In this document: positions 1-8,043 of the stretch, one piece after another
How positions within the stretch are numbered: position 1 is the first letter of the stretch
How the letters are laid out: each line of letters begins with the position of its first letter
Assembly (NCBI GenBank): GCA_023447635.1
Contig: JAEXNA010000146.1
Location: 1 to 22,304, forward strand
Direction of reading: 5' to 3'
DNA length: 22,304 bases
Source: Vulcanimicrobiota bacterium
GTDB lineage: Bacteria; Vulcanimicrobiota; Xenobia; Xenobiales; JADMJV01
Position numbers and translations under genes: made by a program
Notes under the pieces: model-generated
What the model saw: only the letters and a program-made list of their open reading frames with translations
What the model was told of the DNA's origin: nothing
Databases searched by the model: none

Positions 1-377
1 CTCATAATGCGAAAAAGATGTTCCGGAGGTGGAAATAAGCTAGGAGTCCTCTCCAAAGGCCGCTAAGCTCGCTCAAGGCGCGCTCTAAGCCGCACTACGG
101 CTCCCCAACTCTTCGACTGCCACAAGAAGTCAAGCTGACCAGGCTAAGCCGAAACGAAAGCCGTCCTCAAGGCCGGCTGGGAAGGATCGAGTCTTCGAAT
201 CCGATTCTTCAGCAGCCTCAGATTGGTGCGTTCGAACATGGCAAGGCGGGGTTGCGGGTTCGTGAGAGACAAGGTTGGCCGCTTCGAACTGGGTAGAGTG
301 CCCGGGCCGTCCTCCACCTCACAACAGAGGCCCTCGAAGAGGGACTCCCCTCCGGGGAACAGAACGGATCCCGCCTG
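1..377. other. Leading non-coding stretch upstream of the PilZ/Pel operon
   Basis: I find no convincing gene in these 377 bases. The first gene's reading frame is closed by a TAG at 294-296, and no ATG, GTG or TTG follows until 378. An open frame on the minus strand crosses this stretch, but it is the antisense shadow of the PilZ gene and matches nothing I recognise. The stretch should contain the promoter and 5' leader of the operon that begins near 381. I could not identify a -35/-10 pair I would defend, nor a clear Rho-independent terminator for an upstream gene. Confidence 0.5.
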
Positions 378-380
378 GTG

Positions 381-1841
381 ATGGAGCAGAGTGGGGATCA
401 TAATCGGGTGGCCGCGGGGTCCGAGCCGATCGTCCTCGCCGACGGCGAAGGGGTCGCGGGGCATCGGGTCGAGACGATCCTGGGCGGCTGGTGGAAGCGC
501 GGTGAGGACAAGTTCCGTCGCTGCCGCACCATGGACCTGGGCATCGAAGAAGGCGTCATCGTGCTCGACGCGCCGCTCAAAGAAGGCGACGAGTTCGAAC
601 TGCACCTCGACATCGAGGCCGAATGGTCGGTCAAGCTGCAGGCTCGCGTGCTTTCCTCTCGCGCTATCTTCTTCGGCAAGCAGCACCTGACCAAAGTCTG
701 CTACAAGTTTCCCAAAATCAGCGACCGCTCCATGTTCGGTTTGTGGCTGCAGAAGCAGCTCGCCGATCAGTCGATCGGCGGCAAAGCCTACCTGAAACCG
801 GTGGCCCGCAACCCCGAACGCCAGGGCGAAGAGCCGGAACTTGCCCCCGGTCCGCGCTTGACCTTTGTCGAAGACCGCTGGCGCCGCGCCCTGGCCACGC
901 TGATCGCTCACATCCCCTGGCGCGAAGCGGCCCCCGTGCCCGACGACCGGCGCAGCGAGCATCGCGGCCAGGTTGGGCTCTCCCTGACACTGCTGGGCAA
1001 GGACTACCGCCTGCCGGCGGAGATGCTCAACGTCAGCTGGTCCGGCGCCTGCATCTTCGTGGAGACCGCGCGAGTCGGCAAGGGGCCGTGGCCCTCCACA
1101 GGAGACCAGGCCGAACTGGTGGTGCCGGACTCTTCGCTGCTGATGGGCAGCCGTCGCTGCCCGGTCGAACTGGTGTGGAGCGAAGAGGCTCGCGTAGCCG
1201 ACGGCGAGCAGCAGCACGGACGCGCCTTTGGCCTGAAGTTCCGCAGCAAAGGGCCCGACTTCAAGCGCACCTTCATGGGCGACCTGCTGCGTCGCTTGCG
1301 CTACGATCCTCGCCAGGTGCGCAAAGAGCTGCGTTTCCCCCTCAACCTTCCCATCCGGGTAAGTAGCGGCGACAAAGTCCTGGAAGGGCGTACCCTGGAC
1401 CTTGGCGCCGGTGGCGCCCGTCTTCTACTCCCGTCCGCCGTCAAGACCCCCAGCAACGGCTTCATCGACCTGACTCTGCCCGCTTCGGGCTCGATCAAGG
1501 CCCAGCAGCTTCGTCTTTCCCTGCGCTTCCTGCGAGAACTGGCCGGACCGGAGAGCGGGTTCAGCTATGCCGTGGCGTTCCGTCAGGCCCAGCCCGACGC
1601 TCACCTGAAGCTATCCCGCTGGCTGGCCACCCGGATGCGCGTGCAGACCCTGCCCGAACTGATGCCGGAACTGGGGCCGCTGCCCCAGCACAACGGCATG
1701 CAGCAGGACAACGAAGAGGCGCCGCTGCCGGACCTTGCCGCCTTCGAATTCGAAGACCGCGACGACGACGGCTTCTACAGCGACGACGAGGACGACGACC
1801 CGGTCGTTTCGGACGACGACGACGAGCGCTGGCAGCGCTAA
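381..1841 (+). CDS. Triple PilZ-domain protein with acidic C-terminal tail, first gene of the Pel-like operon
   Basis: This is a soluble protein of 486 residues with three PilZ-like units, a fold that often binds cyclic di-GMP. Unit 1 (about 35-135) is degenerate: an FRRCR stretch followed by DLGIEEG. Unit 2 (about 185-300) carries both canonical signatures, RSEHR (RxxxR, 191-195) and NVSWSG (NxSxxG, 217-222). Unit 3 (about 310-420) has RKELR (314-318) and DLGAGG (340-345), with Gly in place of the usual Ser. The tail from about 455 is strongly Asp/Glu-rich. GTG at 378 lies directly before ATG 381; I chose the ATG, though neither has a good ribosome-binding site. The stop lies 3 bases before the STAS gene, so this is probably the first gene of the operon. 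The role, sensing c-di-GMP to control Pel synthesis, is inferred from family and position. Confidence 0.85.
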   Translation: MEQSGDHNRVAAGSEPIVLADGEGVAGHRVETILGGWWKRGEDKFRRCRTMDLGIEEGVIVLDAPLKEGDEFELHLDIEAEWSVKLQARVLSSRAIFFGKQHLTKVCYKFPKISDRSMFGLWLQKQLADQSIGGKAYLKPVARNPERQGEEPELAPGPRLTFVEDRWRRALATLIAHIPWREAAPVPDDRRSEHRGQVGLSLTLLGKDYRLPAEMLNVSWSGACIFVETARVGKGPWPSTGDQAELVVPDSSLLMGSRRCPVELVWSEEARVADGEQQHGRAFGLKFRSKGPDFKRTFMGDLLRRLRYDPRQVRKELRFPLNLPIRVSSGDKVLEGRTLDLGAGGARLLLPSAVKTPSNGFIDLTLPASGSIKAQQLRLSLRFLRELAGPESGFSYAVAFRQAQPDAHLKLSRWLATRMRVQTLPELMPELGPLPQHNGMQQDNEEAPLPDLAAFEFEDRDDDGFYSDDEDDDPVVSDDDDERWQR

Positions 1842-1844
1842 GCG

Positions 1845-2192
1845 ATGGAGACCCTGCAGGTCGACATCTCCCAGCACGGCGAGACTTCCGTGCTGACGCT
1901 TTCCGGTCCGCTGACCTCGAAGCACGTCGCCGTGCTGCGCCGCGCCGCCTACCAGACCGAGCAGAGCCCGGCGGCCTGCATTCTCGACCTCAGCGAGGTC
2001 GACGAGATCGACGGTTACGGCCTCTCGACCCTGGTCGGTATGCTGGCCCGACGACGCGCTCACGGAGCCGGCAAACTGGCGCTGTGCGGGGTCCGACCCG
2101 ACCTGCGCGAGCGGTTTGCCGCTACCTTTTGCGACAGCCTGTTCCCTCTGCGCTCGACCCTGGCCGCCGCTCTGAAAGCGGTCGACGAGTGA
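1845..2192 (+). CDS. STAS-domain protein (anti-sigma-factor-antagonist fold) lacking the phosphorylatable serine
   Basis: This is a single STAS domain of 115 residues, the usual size for SpoIIAA-like antagonists. The core pattern is visible: a first strand VDISQHGETSVLTLSGPL, then CILDLSEVDEID and a helix GLSTLVGMLARRR. In SpoIIAA-type proteins the regulatory phosphoserine sits in a DSSG loop; here that loop reads DGYG (D56-G57-Y58-G59), so neither serine is present. The fold is clear, but classical partner-switching by serine phosphorylation looks unlikely. It starts 3 bases after the triple-PilZ gene and ends 7 bases before the PelE-like gene, so it is almost certainly co-transcribed with the Pel genes. 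It may be a structural or docking partner of the GAF or PilZ proteins; that is inference. Confidence 0.85.
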   Translation: METLQVDISQHGETSVLTLSGPLTSKHVAVLRRAAYQTEQSPAACILDLSEVDEIDGYGLSTLVGMLARRRAHGAGKLALCGVRPDLRERFAATFCDSLFPLRSTLAAALKAVDE

Positions 2193-2199
2193 GCCCAGG

Positions 2200-3330
2200 G
2201 TGAGCGACGACGAGGAGGACGACCTTCGTCAACTGGTGGGACCGCGTTATACGCTGGCCGAAGAGGTCAACCCGCGCAGCCTGCCGCTGTTCGTCCTGGC
2301 GCTCGGTCTGTCGTGCCTGGCCGCCTACAAGCTTCTGCACGAACCCGACGCCAGTTTCCCCTGGCTGACCTTCGCCCTGCACGCGCTGGCCTCGCTGCTG
2401 GCCGGCGGTGGGATAGCCATCGCCCTGGGTCCGGAGGAGACCGCCCGTCACGGCTGGGCTGCTTTTCTGGGCGTGTTCGCCTTCCTGGCCGGACCGGTGG
2501 GCGTGGTGCTGGGCATCGCCAGCTATCTGGTGGCCCGAGGGCAGCCTACCCGCCTGCCCCTGACCGAGGTGGTCAAAGCCGAGATGTTCGTCACCGTGGT
2601 GCCGGAAGAAGAGCCGGAAGAGCTGACGACGATGGACCTCAGGATCCGCGAGCAGTCCCAGGTCGAGCCGTTTGTCGATATGCTGCCGGTGGCCGACATC
2701 CCTACCGCTATCGCCATCGTCAACCGCCTGCGCGAGCGCGGCCAACGTCAGGATATCGAGCTGATCCGCCAGGTCACCTCGGACCCTCGCCCCGAGGTGT
2801 ACCAGTACGCCCTGGCCATCCTCGACAAGATGGAGCGCGAGTTCGCCGCCCGGGTCTACGCTTTACAGCAAGAGATTGCCGAGCACCCCAAACGCGCTTC
2901 GCTGCGGGTGAGCATGGCCAAACTTCACACCGACTACATGCAGAGCGGCCTGCTGGACGAAAGCCTGCGAGAGTATTACTGGGAGCTCTCCCTGTCCCAC
3001 CTGTTCGAAGCTATGCTGACCAGCCCCCAGAACGCTGAACTGGGGGCCGACCTGGCTCAGCTTCTGAATCTGCAGGGGCTCAGCGAGGAAGCTGGGGCGG
3101 TCGCCACCGTGGTGCTGAAGAAGGACCCCGGAAAGCTGCAGGCTCAGTTCGTGGCGGTTCAGGCTATCTACGACAAGGCGCTGCGCGAAGAGAATCTGCA
3201 GGGCGTTTTTAGCGCCCGCAAGACGGCTCTCGAGTCGGCCTGGGCGGTCAAGCTTCCGAAACGTCGGACGCCCGGTCAAGGAGTCAGCTACGACCTGGCC
3301 CACTTCTGGTTTGGAGAGCGCGATGCTTGA
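2200..3330 (+). CDS. PelE-like inner-membrane protein with cytoplasmic helical repeats
   Basis: The protein has 376 residues. Three hydrophobic segments are visible near the N-terminus, at about 28-47, 54-76 and 86-112. A long soluble part follows, with an acidic linker (VVPEEEPEELTT) and helical-repeat sequence of TPR/HEAT character, for example residues about 180-330. Membrane segments followed by helical repeats, directly before pelF, match what is known of PelE, an inner-membrane scaffold of the Pel synthase complex. Sequence identity to characterised PelE cannot be judged here. It starts at GTG 2200. Its end overlaps pelF by 8 bases, indicating translational coupling. The call as a PelE equivalent rests on architecture and gene order, not on a specific motif. 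Confidence 0.7.
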   Translation: MSDDEEDDLRQLVGPRYTLAEEVNPRSLPLFVLALGLSCLAAYKLLHEPDASFPWLTFALHALASLLAGGGIAIALGPEETARHGWAAFLGVFAFLAGPVGVVLGIASYLVARGQPTRLPLTEVVKAEMFVTVVPEEEPEELTTMDLRIREQSQVEPFVDMLPVADIPTAIAIVNRLRERGQRQDIELIRQVTSDPRPEVYQYALAILDKMEREFAARVYALQQEIAEHPKRASLRVSMAKLHTDYMQSGLLDESLREYYWELSLSHLFEAMLTSPQNAELGADLAQLLNLQGLSEEAGAVATVVLKKDPGKLQAQFVAVQAIYDKALREENLQGVFSARKTALESAWAVKLPKRRTPGQGVSYDLAHFWFGERDA

Positions 3331-4846
3331 CGTCGTCTTCCTGTGCGAGGGCACCTACCCGTTCGTCCCCGGAGGCGTGTCCAGCTGGATCCACAGCCTG
3401 ATAGCGGGCATGCCCGACCTGCAGTTCGGCATCGTCTACCTGGCGCCCAGCGCCAACGATGCGCTGAAACTTCGCTATAGCATCCCCTCGAACGTGCGCG
3501 ACCTGGTCGTGGTGCCGCTCTACGACATCGCCTTCAAACCGCAGGCGAGCACCCCGTTCCAGTCGCAGGCCTGGGAAGAGGTCACGCCTTTCCTACGCGG
3601 CGTGCTAAAAGGCGAAGCGGTAGGGTTCGGTAAGGCGTTCCGCCACCTCTCCCCGGTGGGGGACCGCGAGCCGACCCTGACCGTCAAAGAGTTGGCCAAC
3701 AGCGAAGCGGCCTGGGACCTGCTGACCGACGCCTACCGCTCGAGCTACCCCAAGGCGTCGTTCAACGACTTTTTCTGGTCCTGGCGCTACGCGTTCCTAC
3801 CGCTGTTCAAATTATGCCTGGCCGAAATCCCACCGGCGCGCCTCTACCATACGGTCACTACGGGCTGGTCCGGACTGCTGGCCTGCGTGGCCGGCCGTCG
3901 CCATCAGCGCCCCTTTATTACCACCGAGCACGGGTTGTACGTCAACGAACGACGGATCGAGATCTCCCAGGCCGACTGGATCTACGTCGACGCTCCGCGG
4001 CGCGGTGCGCTGGAAGTGGGGTTGGGCACGTTCAAAGAGCTCTGGATCAACCTTTTTCTGGCCCTGGGGAAGCTATGCTATCAAGAGACCGACCGGATCT
4101 ACACTCTGTTCGAGGGCAATCTTCGTAAAGAGATCGAGTTCGGCGCCCCCGAAGAGAAAATCACCATCGTTCCCAACGGGGTCGACGTCGACCACTTCGC
4201 CTCCAACCCCGCCCCGGCGATCCCCTCCAACCCGGCTGCCTTCCGAGTTGGGCTCGTCGGAAGGGTGGTGCCGATCAAGGACATCAAGACGTTCATCAAG
4301 TCGGTGCGCTTTATGAAAGAGCATATCCCCGGCCTGGAGGTCTACGTCCTGGGCCCCACCGACGAGGACGAAAGCTACTTTGCCGAATGTGAAACGATGT
4401 GCGGCGCCCTGGGGCTGCACGACGTGATCCGGTTCACCGGCCAGGTGGACGTGCGAAGCTGGTACCCCGCTCTCGACGTGCAGGTGCTGACCTCGATTTC
4501 CGAAGGCCAGCCGCTGGTCATTCTCGAGGGGTTCTGCAGCGGACTTCCCGTGATCGCATCCGACGTCGGCGCCTGCCGCGAGATCATCGAGGGGCGCGAA
4601 GGCGAGGACCGCGCTCTGGGAACGGCTGGCAGCGTCACCTGGGTAGGCAACGCTCGACAGACCGCCGAGGCGGTGATCGCGCTCTACCAGAACCCCGAAG
4701 AACGCCGGCGCATGGGCCAGGCCGGCCGGGAAAGGGTTGGCCGCTTCTACCGGCGCGATCAGATGCTGACCACTTATCGCTCGATCTACCAGAGCTATCT
4801 CGACGCTTCTCAGCAGCGCGAGCAGCGCCCCAAGGTGAGCCTGTAG
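3323..4846 (+). CDS. pelF: PelF, GT4-family glycosyltransferase of Pel polysaccharide synthesis
   Basis: This cytoplasmic glycosyltransferase polymerises the Pel polysaccharide from UDP-sugar; in Pseudomonas it uses UDP-GlcNAc/GalNAc. The PelF hallmarks are present: CEGTYPFVPGGVSSW at residues 8-22, TEHGLYVNERRIEI near 201-214, and the GT-B C-terminal half with VPNGVDVDHF, GRVVPIKDIKTFI and the E-x7-E nucleotide-sugar motif in EGQPLVILEGFCSG. The length of 507 residues is normal for PelF. I chose ATG 3323, preceded by GGAGAG at 3312-3317, over an upstream TTG at 3311, because the family begins just before the EGTYP motif. It overlaps the PelE-like gene by 8 bases, and pelG starts one base after its stop. 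Confidence 0.93.
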   Translation: MLDVVFLCEGTYPFVPGGVSSWIHSLIAGMPDLQFGIVYLAPSANDALKLRYSIPSNVRDLVVVPLYDIAFKPQASTPFQSQAWEEVTPFLRGVLKGEAVGFGKAFRHLSPVGDREPTLTVKELANSEAAWDLLTDAYRSSYPKASFNDFFWSWRYAFLPLFKLCLAEIPPARLYHTVTTGWSGLLACVAGRRHQRPFITTEHGLYVNERRIEISQADWIYVDAPRRGALEVGLGTFKELWINLFLALGKLCYQETDRIYTLFEGNLRKEIEFGAPEEKITIVPNGVDVDHFASNPAPAIPSNPAAFRVGLVGRVVPIKDIKTFIKSVRFMKEHIPGLEVYVLGPTDEDESYFAECETMCGALGLHDVIRFTGQVDVRSWYPALDVQVLTSISEGQPLVILEGFCSGLPVIASDVGACREIIEGREGEDRALGTAGSVTWVGNARQTAEAVIALYQNPEERRRMGQAGRERVGRFYRRDQMLTTYRSIYQSYLDASQQREQRPKVSL

Positions 4847-4847
4847 C

Positions 4848-6329
4848 ATGGCCGGCATAGGTTTTCAGCTTCGTCGCTTCACCCAGGAAGGCACCATCCG
4901 TGGCTTCCTAAAGGGGTATTACAACGCCGCCCTGGTGGCCTCCGGCCCCTGGGTGTTGACCGTCATCACCCTGATGGTGATCGGCTGGCTGATGCGCCAG
5001 ACCGACGCTCGGGCGGATCTGTTCCTGGAGACGGTGATATACATCTACGCCTTCTCCCTGATCACCACCTCGCCTTTCCAACTCGTGGTGACGCGTTACC
5101 TTGCCGACCAACTCGACGCCCAGAAACTGACGGCTCATATCCCCACACTGCTCTCCGTGGGCACGGTGTCGAGCGTATTCCACTACGTCCTGGGGCTAGT
5201 CTTCTTCTCCATGGTCAAGGTCGGCTGGGCTTACACCATGATTTCGGCGGCGCTGTTTGCCATGGTGTGCAACGTCTGGCTGACCATGGCGTTTGTCGGG
5301 GCGGTGCGCGCCTTTCACCTGGTGGCGACCGCTTTCTCCATCGGCACGGTGGTCTCCATCGCCTCGGCCTACTACCTGGGCGGCGCGGTGGGAGAGCCGG
5401 GCTACCTGCTGGGCATGCTGCTGGGGAACTCCGTGATCGTGGTTATCTGCTTGACGGCGCTGGCTCGCGAGTTCGATTCGGCCGAGTCGTTCAACTTCGA
5501 GTGGGTCGAGTATTTTGTCCGCATGCCAGCTTTGCCCGTAGCGGGGGTGCTGTACTACAGTGCGATCTGGTCTTCGATCATGATCACCTGGTTCACCAAG
5601 GGAACCCCGGTGGCGCCTCACGTTCTGTACGCCTACGAACCGCTGGATCTGGCCTCGTTCTACGCTCAGATGACCATCCTACCGGCGGTGACGCTGTTCT
5701 ACGTTCATAACGAGACGAACTTTTATGAAGACTATCGCGGCTTCTACAACGCCGTGATGACGCGGCGCAGCCTGGCCGTGATCGAAAAGCATAAGACGGT
5801 GCTGGTCGACAATCTCAAGGACGCCTTTGTCTATCTGACCCTGGTGCAGGCCGTGGTGACTTTTACGGCTATCGCCTTCGCGCGACCGATCGGGGTGGCG
5901 CTGGAGATGCAGGATCTGGAGCGGCAGCTTTTCGTGAACATGTGCCTGGGAGCGTTTCCGCAGGCGCTCCTGCTCTTTGTGGTGGTGGTCCTGTTCTACT
6001 TTCAGTTCTATCGCGAAGCGGCTCTGACCTCGGGGCTGACCTTGCTGGGCTGTATCGGCACCTCGCTGTGGACGCTGCAGGCGGGGGAAAGCACCTACGG
6101 CCTGGGGCTGTTGGGAGGGACCGGCCTGGGGTTGGTGGTCGGCTTCGCCTTACTCTTCGACAGGTTGGAAAGGTTGGAGTACCTGACGTTCAGCGGCCAG
6201 CCGATGGCCGAGGAGTTGCCGTTCGAGCCGGAGATGCTCACGGAGAGCGGGCATTTCGGAGCGTACTGGATTCGTGACGGCAAGACAGAGGTTGCGGCGG
6301 CCGGTCTGCCCAAGGAGCCGGCTCGATGA
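4848..6329 (+). CDS. pelG: PelG, polytopic Pel polysaccharide transporter (MOP flippase superfamily)
   Basis: PelG is a membrane protein of 493 residues with about a dozen hydrophobic segments. In Pel systems it works with PelD, PelE and PelF to move the polymer across the inner membrane. The N-terminus MAGIGFQLRRFTQEGTIRGF is the characteristic PelG start and is followed by GPWVLTVI. The conserved stretch after the first helices (ITTSPFQLVVTRYLADQL) is also present. The ATG at 4848 follows AAGGTGA (4832-4838) at 9 bases. It is slightly longer than Pseudomonas PelG (456 residues as I recall) because of a soluble C-terminal tail after about residue 450. It starts one base after pelF and overlaps the next gene by 4 bases (ATGA). 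Confidence 0.93.
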   Translation: MAGIGFQLRRFTQEGTIRGFLKGYYNAALVASGPWVLTVITLMVIGWLMRQTDARADLFLETVIYIYAFSLITTSPFQLVVTRYLADQLDAQKLTAHIPTLLSVGTVSSVFHYVLGLVFFSMVKVGWAYTMISAALFAMVCNVWLTMAFVGAVRAFHLVATAFSIGTVVSIASAYYLGGAVGEPGYLLGMLLGNSVIVVICLTALAREFDSAESFNFEWVEYFVRMPALPVAGVLYYSAIWSSIMITWFTKGTPVAPHVLYAYEPLDLASFYAQMTILPAVTLFYVHNETNFYEDYRGFYNAVMTRRSLAVIEKHKTVLVDNLKDAFVYLTLVQAVVTFTAIAFARPIGVALEMQDLERQLFVNMCLGAFPQALLLFVVVVLFYFQFYREAALTSGLTLLGCIGTSLWTLQAGESTYGLGLLGGTGLGLVVGFALLFDRLERLEYLTFSGQPMAEELPFEPEMLTESGHFGAYWIRDGKTEVAAAGLPKEPAR

Positions 6330-7270
6330 GACGGTTGGGGTTCGCGGCCGAGATCGCCGCGCTGTACGCCTTTGTCTGCCTGCTGGGGTGGCTGTTCAAC
6401 GACGGCGCCTGGAGCTTTCCGGGCGTCTCACTGCATCCGTTCCTGTTGATCGTAGCGGTCGAGGCGGTCGGCTACGGCCTGCGTCCGGCCCTGCTGGCCT
6501 CCGGGCTGGGCCTGCTGCTGTATATCGTGGGAGCCGGAGGATTGGACGGCACGGATTCGCTGCCGATGCTCGCTATCATGGCCACCGGGATTTTGCTGGG
6601 TCTGGCCCAGGAGTCGCGCCAGCGCCAATTGCGTCAAGCCAGGGGAGAGCTAGAGCGGGCGCGCGGCGACGCCGACCGACTGCGCCAGCGGATCGCGGTC
6701 CTGGATCAGGCCAACCGCGAACTGAGCGAACGGATCTTGGGAGAAGTGACCACCGTCAGTTCGTTCTCAGAGTTGGCCCGTCGCCTCTCGGTGCTGGAAC
6801 GGGGCGACCTGTTCCCGGCCATCTGCGAACTGGTCAACGACTACCTCTCAGCCACCCGCAGCACGGTCTACTCGGTGGCCGGAACAGGTCTCGAACTGCG
6901 GTCATCGGCGGGATTTGCGGTGGTGCCCGAGGTGCTCCAGACGATCACCGACAAGGAGTCGCTGGCCTGGGTCGCGGTAACCGAAAAGGCGCCGATGTCG
7001 GCTCTGGACCTGCTCTCGAAGCAGCCCACCGGTAAGGGAGCACGGCTGCGCGAGGGCGAGTTCCCGATCTTGCTGGCCGCTCCGATCGTCGAAGAAGCCA
7101 CCGGCCTGGTGACGGGCGTTGTCTGCGTGAACAGCCTGCCGTTCGCGAAATTCCACGGCGCATCGAAGAAGATTCTCGGCGTGATCGCTCGCTGGGCCGG
7201 CGACGCCCTGCACAACGCGGCGGTCGTCGAACGACTACGCCAGCAGGCCACGTCGGGAGGGCAGGGGTGA
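6326..7270 (+). CDS. PelD-like membrane GAF protein without a GGDEF domain
   Basis: The protein has 314 residues. Four hydrophobic segments (about 8-24, 38-52, 54-71, 80-95) are followed by a charged helical stalk of coiled-coil type (about 96-137), then a GAF domain (about 145-300). This is the order seen in PelD: four membrane helices, a stalk, GAF, then a degenerate GGDEF that binds c-di-GMP. Here the protein stops after GAF at residue 314, whereas Pseudomonas PelD is about 455 residues, and no GGDEF-like or RxxD inhibitory-site sequence follows. The stop is genuine, because the next PilZ gene overlaps it as GTGA. AAGGAG at 6312-6317 precedes the ATG by 8 bases. Identity as PelD is inferred from architecture plus position after pelG. 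Confidence 0.78.
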   Translation: MRRLGFAAEIAALYAFVCLLGWLFNDGAWSFPGVSLHPFLLIVAVEAVGYGLRPALLASGLGLLLYIVGAGGLDGTDSLPMLAIMATGILLGLAQESRQRQLRQARGELERARGDADRLRQRIAVLDQANRELSERILGEVTTVSSFSELARRLSVLERGDLFPAICELVNDYLSATRSTVYSVAGTGLELRSSAGFAVVPEVLQTITDKESLAWVAVTEKAPMSALDLLSKQPTGKGARLREGEFPILLAAPIVEEATGLVTGVVCVNSLPFAKFHGASKKILGVIARWAGDALHNAAVVERLRQQATSGGQG

Positions 7271-8022
7271 CCTTTCTGCAAAAGCTCTTCGGAGGCATCA
7301 AGAACCTGGTTCTGGGGACCGACCCGCTCAACCCGGAAGAGAGCCGGATCGCTCCCCGTATCTTGTGCCAGTATCGGGTCAACATGCACAACGAGGGGGC
7401 CGATTTCAAGTGCTCTATCGTTGATATCGGGGCCACCGGCATGCGGTTAGAAGGGGTCCCGATGCTGACCAAGGGGCAGCGGTTCGAGATCTCTTATCCG
7501 TTCGCCGAAGGGTTCAAGAAGGAGCACTCGTTCGAGGTCGAGGTGATGTGGTGTCGCGGCCGGGAGATCGACGACGAACTGATGGCCGGTGTGCGCTATC
7601 TGAAGACAGGCGACGAGCTTCGCGGAACCTGGGTTCACACTCTGCTCAGCGAGGTGGGGCTGATCGGCGAGGCGGTTTATCAGAAGCGCAAGCACGTGCG
7701 GTTGGCGACAACCCAAAAAGTGTTTTTCCGCGATCTGGCCACCGGGCATCACATTCTGGAGGGGAAGGTCAACAACATCTCCATCGGCGGCGCGCTGGTA
7801 GAGAGCGAGACGGACCTTCGCGCCGGCCGTAAGGTGATGGCGCTGATCGGCCCGAACCTGAACTATCCGACCTTGTCGATCCATGCTCGGGTGGTGGCTT
7901 CCCGTCCGGACCCCGAGCACGAGCATCGGTTGCTCTCGCTGCAGTTCGTGGATGTCAGCAAAGACGAACTGCGGGTGCTGGAGAATCTGGTGGTCGGGAT
8001 GTTGGAGGGGCGGGCCCAGTAG
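7267..8022 (+). CDS. Tandem PilZ-domain protein, probable c-di-GMP receptor of the Pel module
   Basis: The protein has 251 residues and two PilZ units. Unit 1 (about 25-125) has RIAPR (27-31) and DIGATG (53-58), the latter with Gly replacing Ser. Unit 2 (about 138-245) has RKHVR (141-145) and NISIGG (170-175), which fit RxxxR and NxSxxG exactly, so this unit is the better candidate for binding c-di-GMP. There is no membrane segment. The gene starts at GTG 7267 and overlaps the PelD-like gene by 4 bases; GGAGG at 7256-7260 gives a good ribosome-binding site. Overlap with a PelD that lacks its own receptor domain suggests this protein provides that input in trans. The family call is firm; the partnership is inference. 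Confidence 0.88.
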   Translation: MTFLQKLFGGIKNLVLGTDPLNPEESRIAPRILCQYRVNMHNEGADFKCSIVDIGATGMRLEGVPMLTKGQRFEISYPFAEGFKKEHSFEVEVMWCRGREIDDELMAGVRYLKTGDELRGTWVHTLLSEVGLIGEAVYQKRKHVRLATTQKVFFRDLATGHHILEGKVNNISIGGALVESETDLRAGRKVMALIGPNLNYPTLSIHARVVASRPDPEHEHRLLSLQFVDVSKDELRVLENLVVGMLEGRAQ

Positions 8023-8043
8023 CCCCGCTTTTAGGAAGCCGTT

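Noticed and set aside
144..1217. Long open frame on the minus strand (357 codons)
   Set aside because: It is antisense to the triple-PilZ gene, has no recognisable domain, and arises because high-GC codon use opens the opposite strand. Many other such shadow frames in the window were left out for the same reason.
3311..3322. TTG start for pelF at 3311
   Set aside because: PelF proteins begin just before the EGTYP motif; ATG 3323 has GGAGAG upstream, and the TTG lies inside that region.
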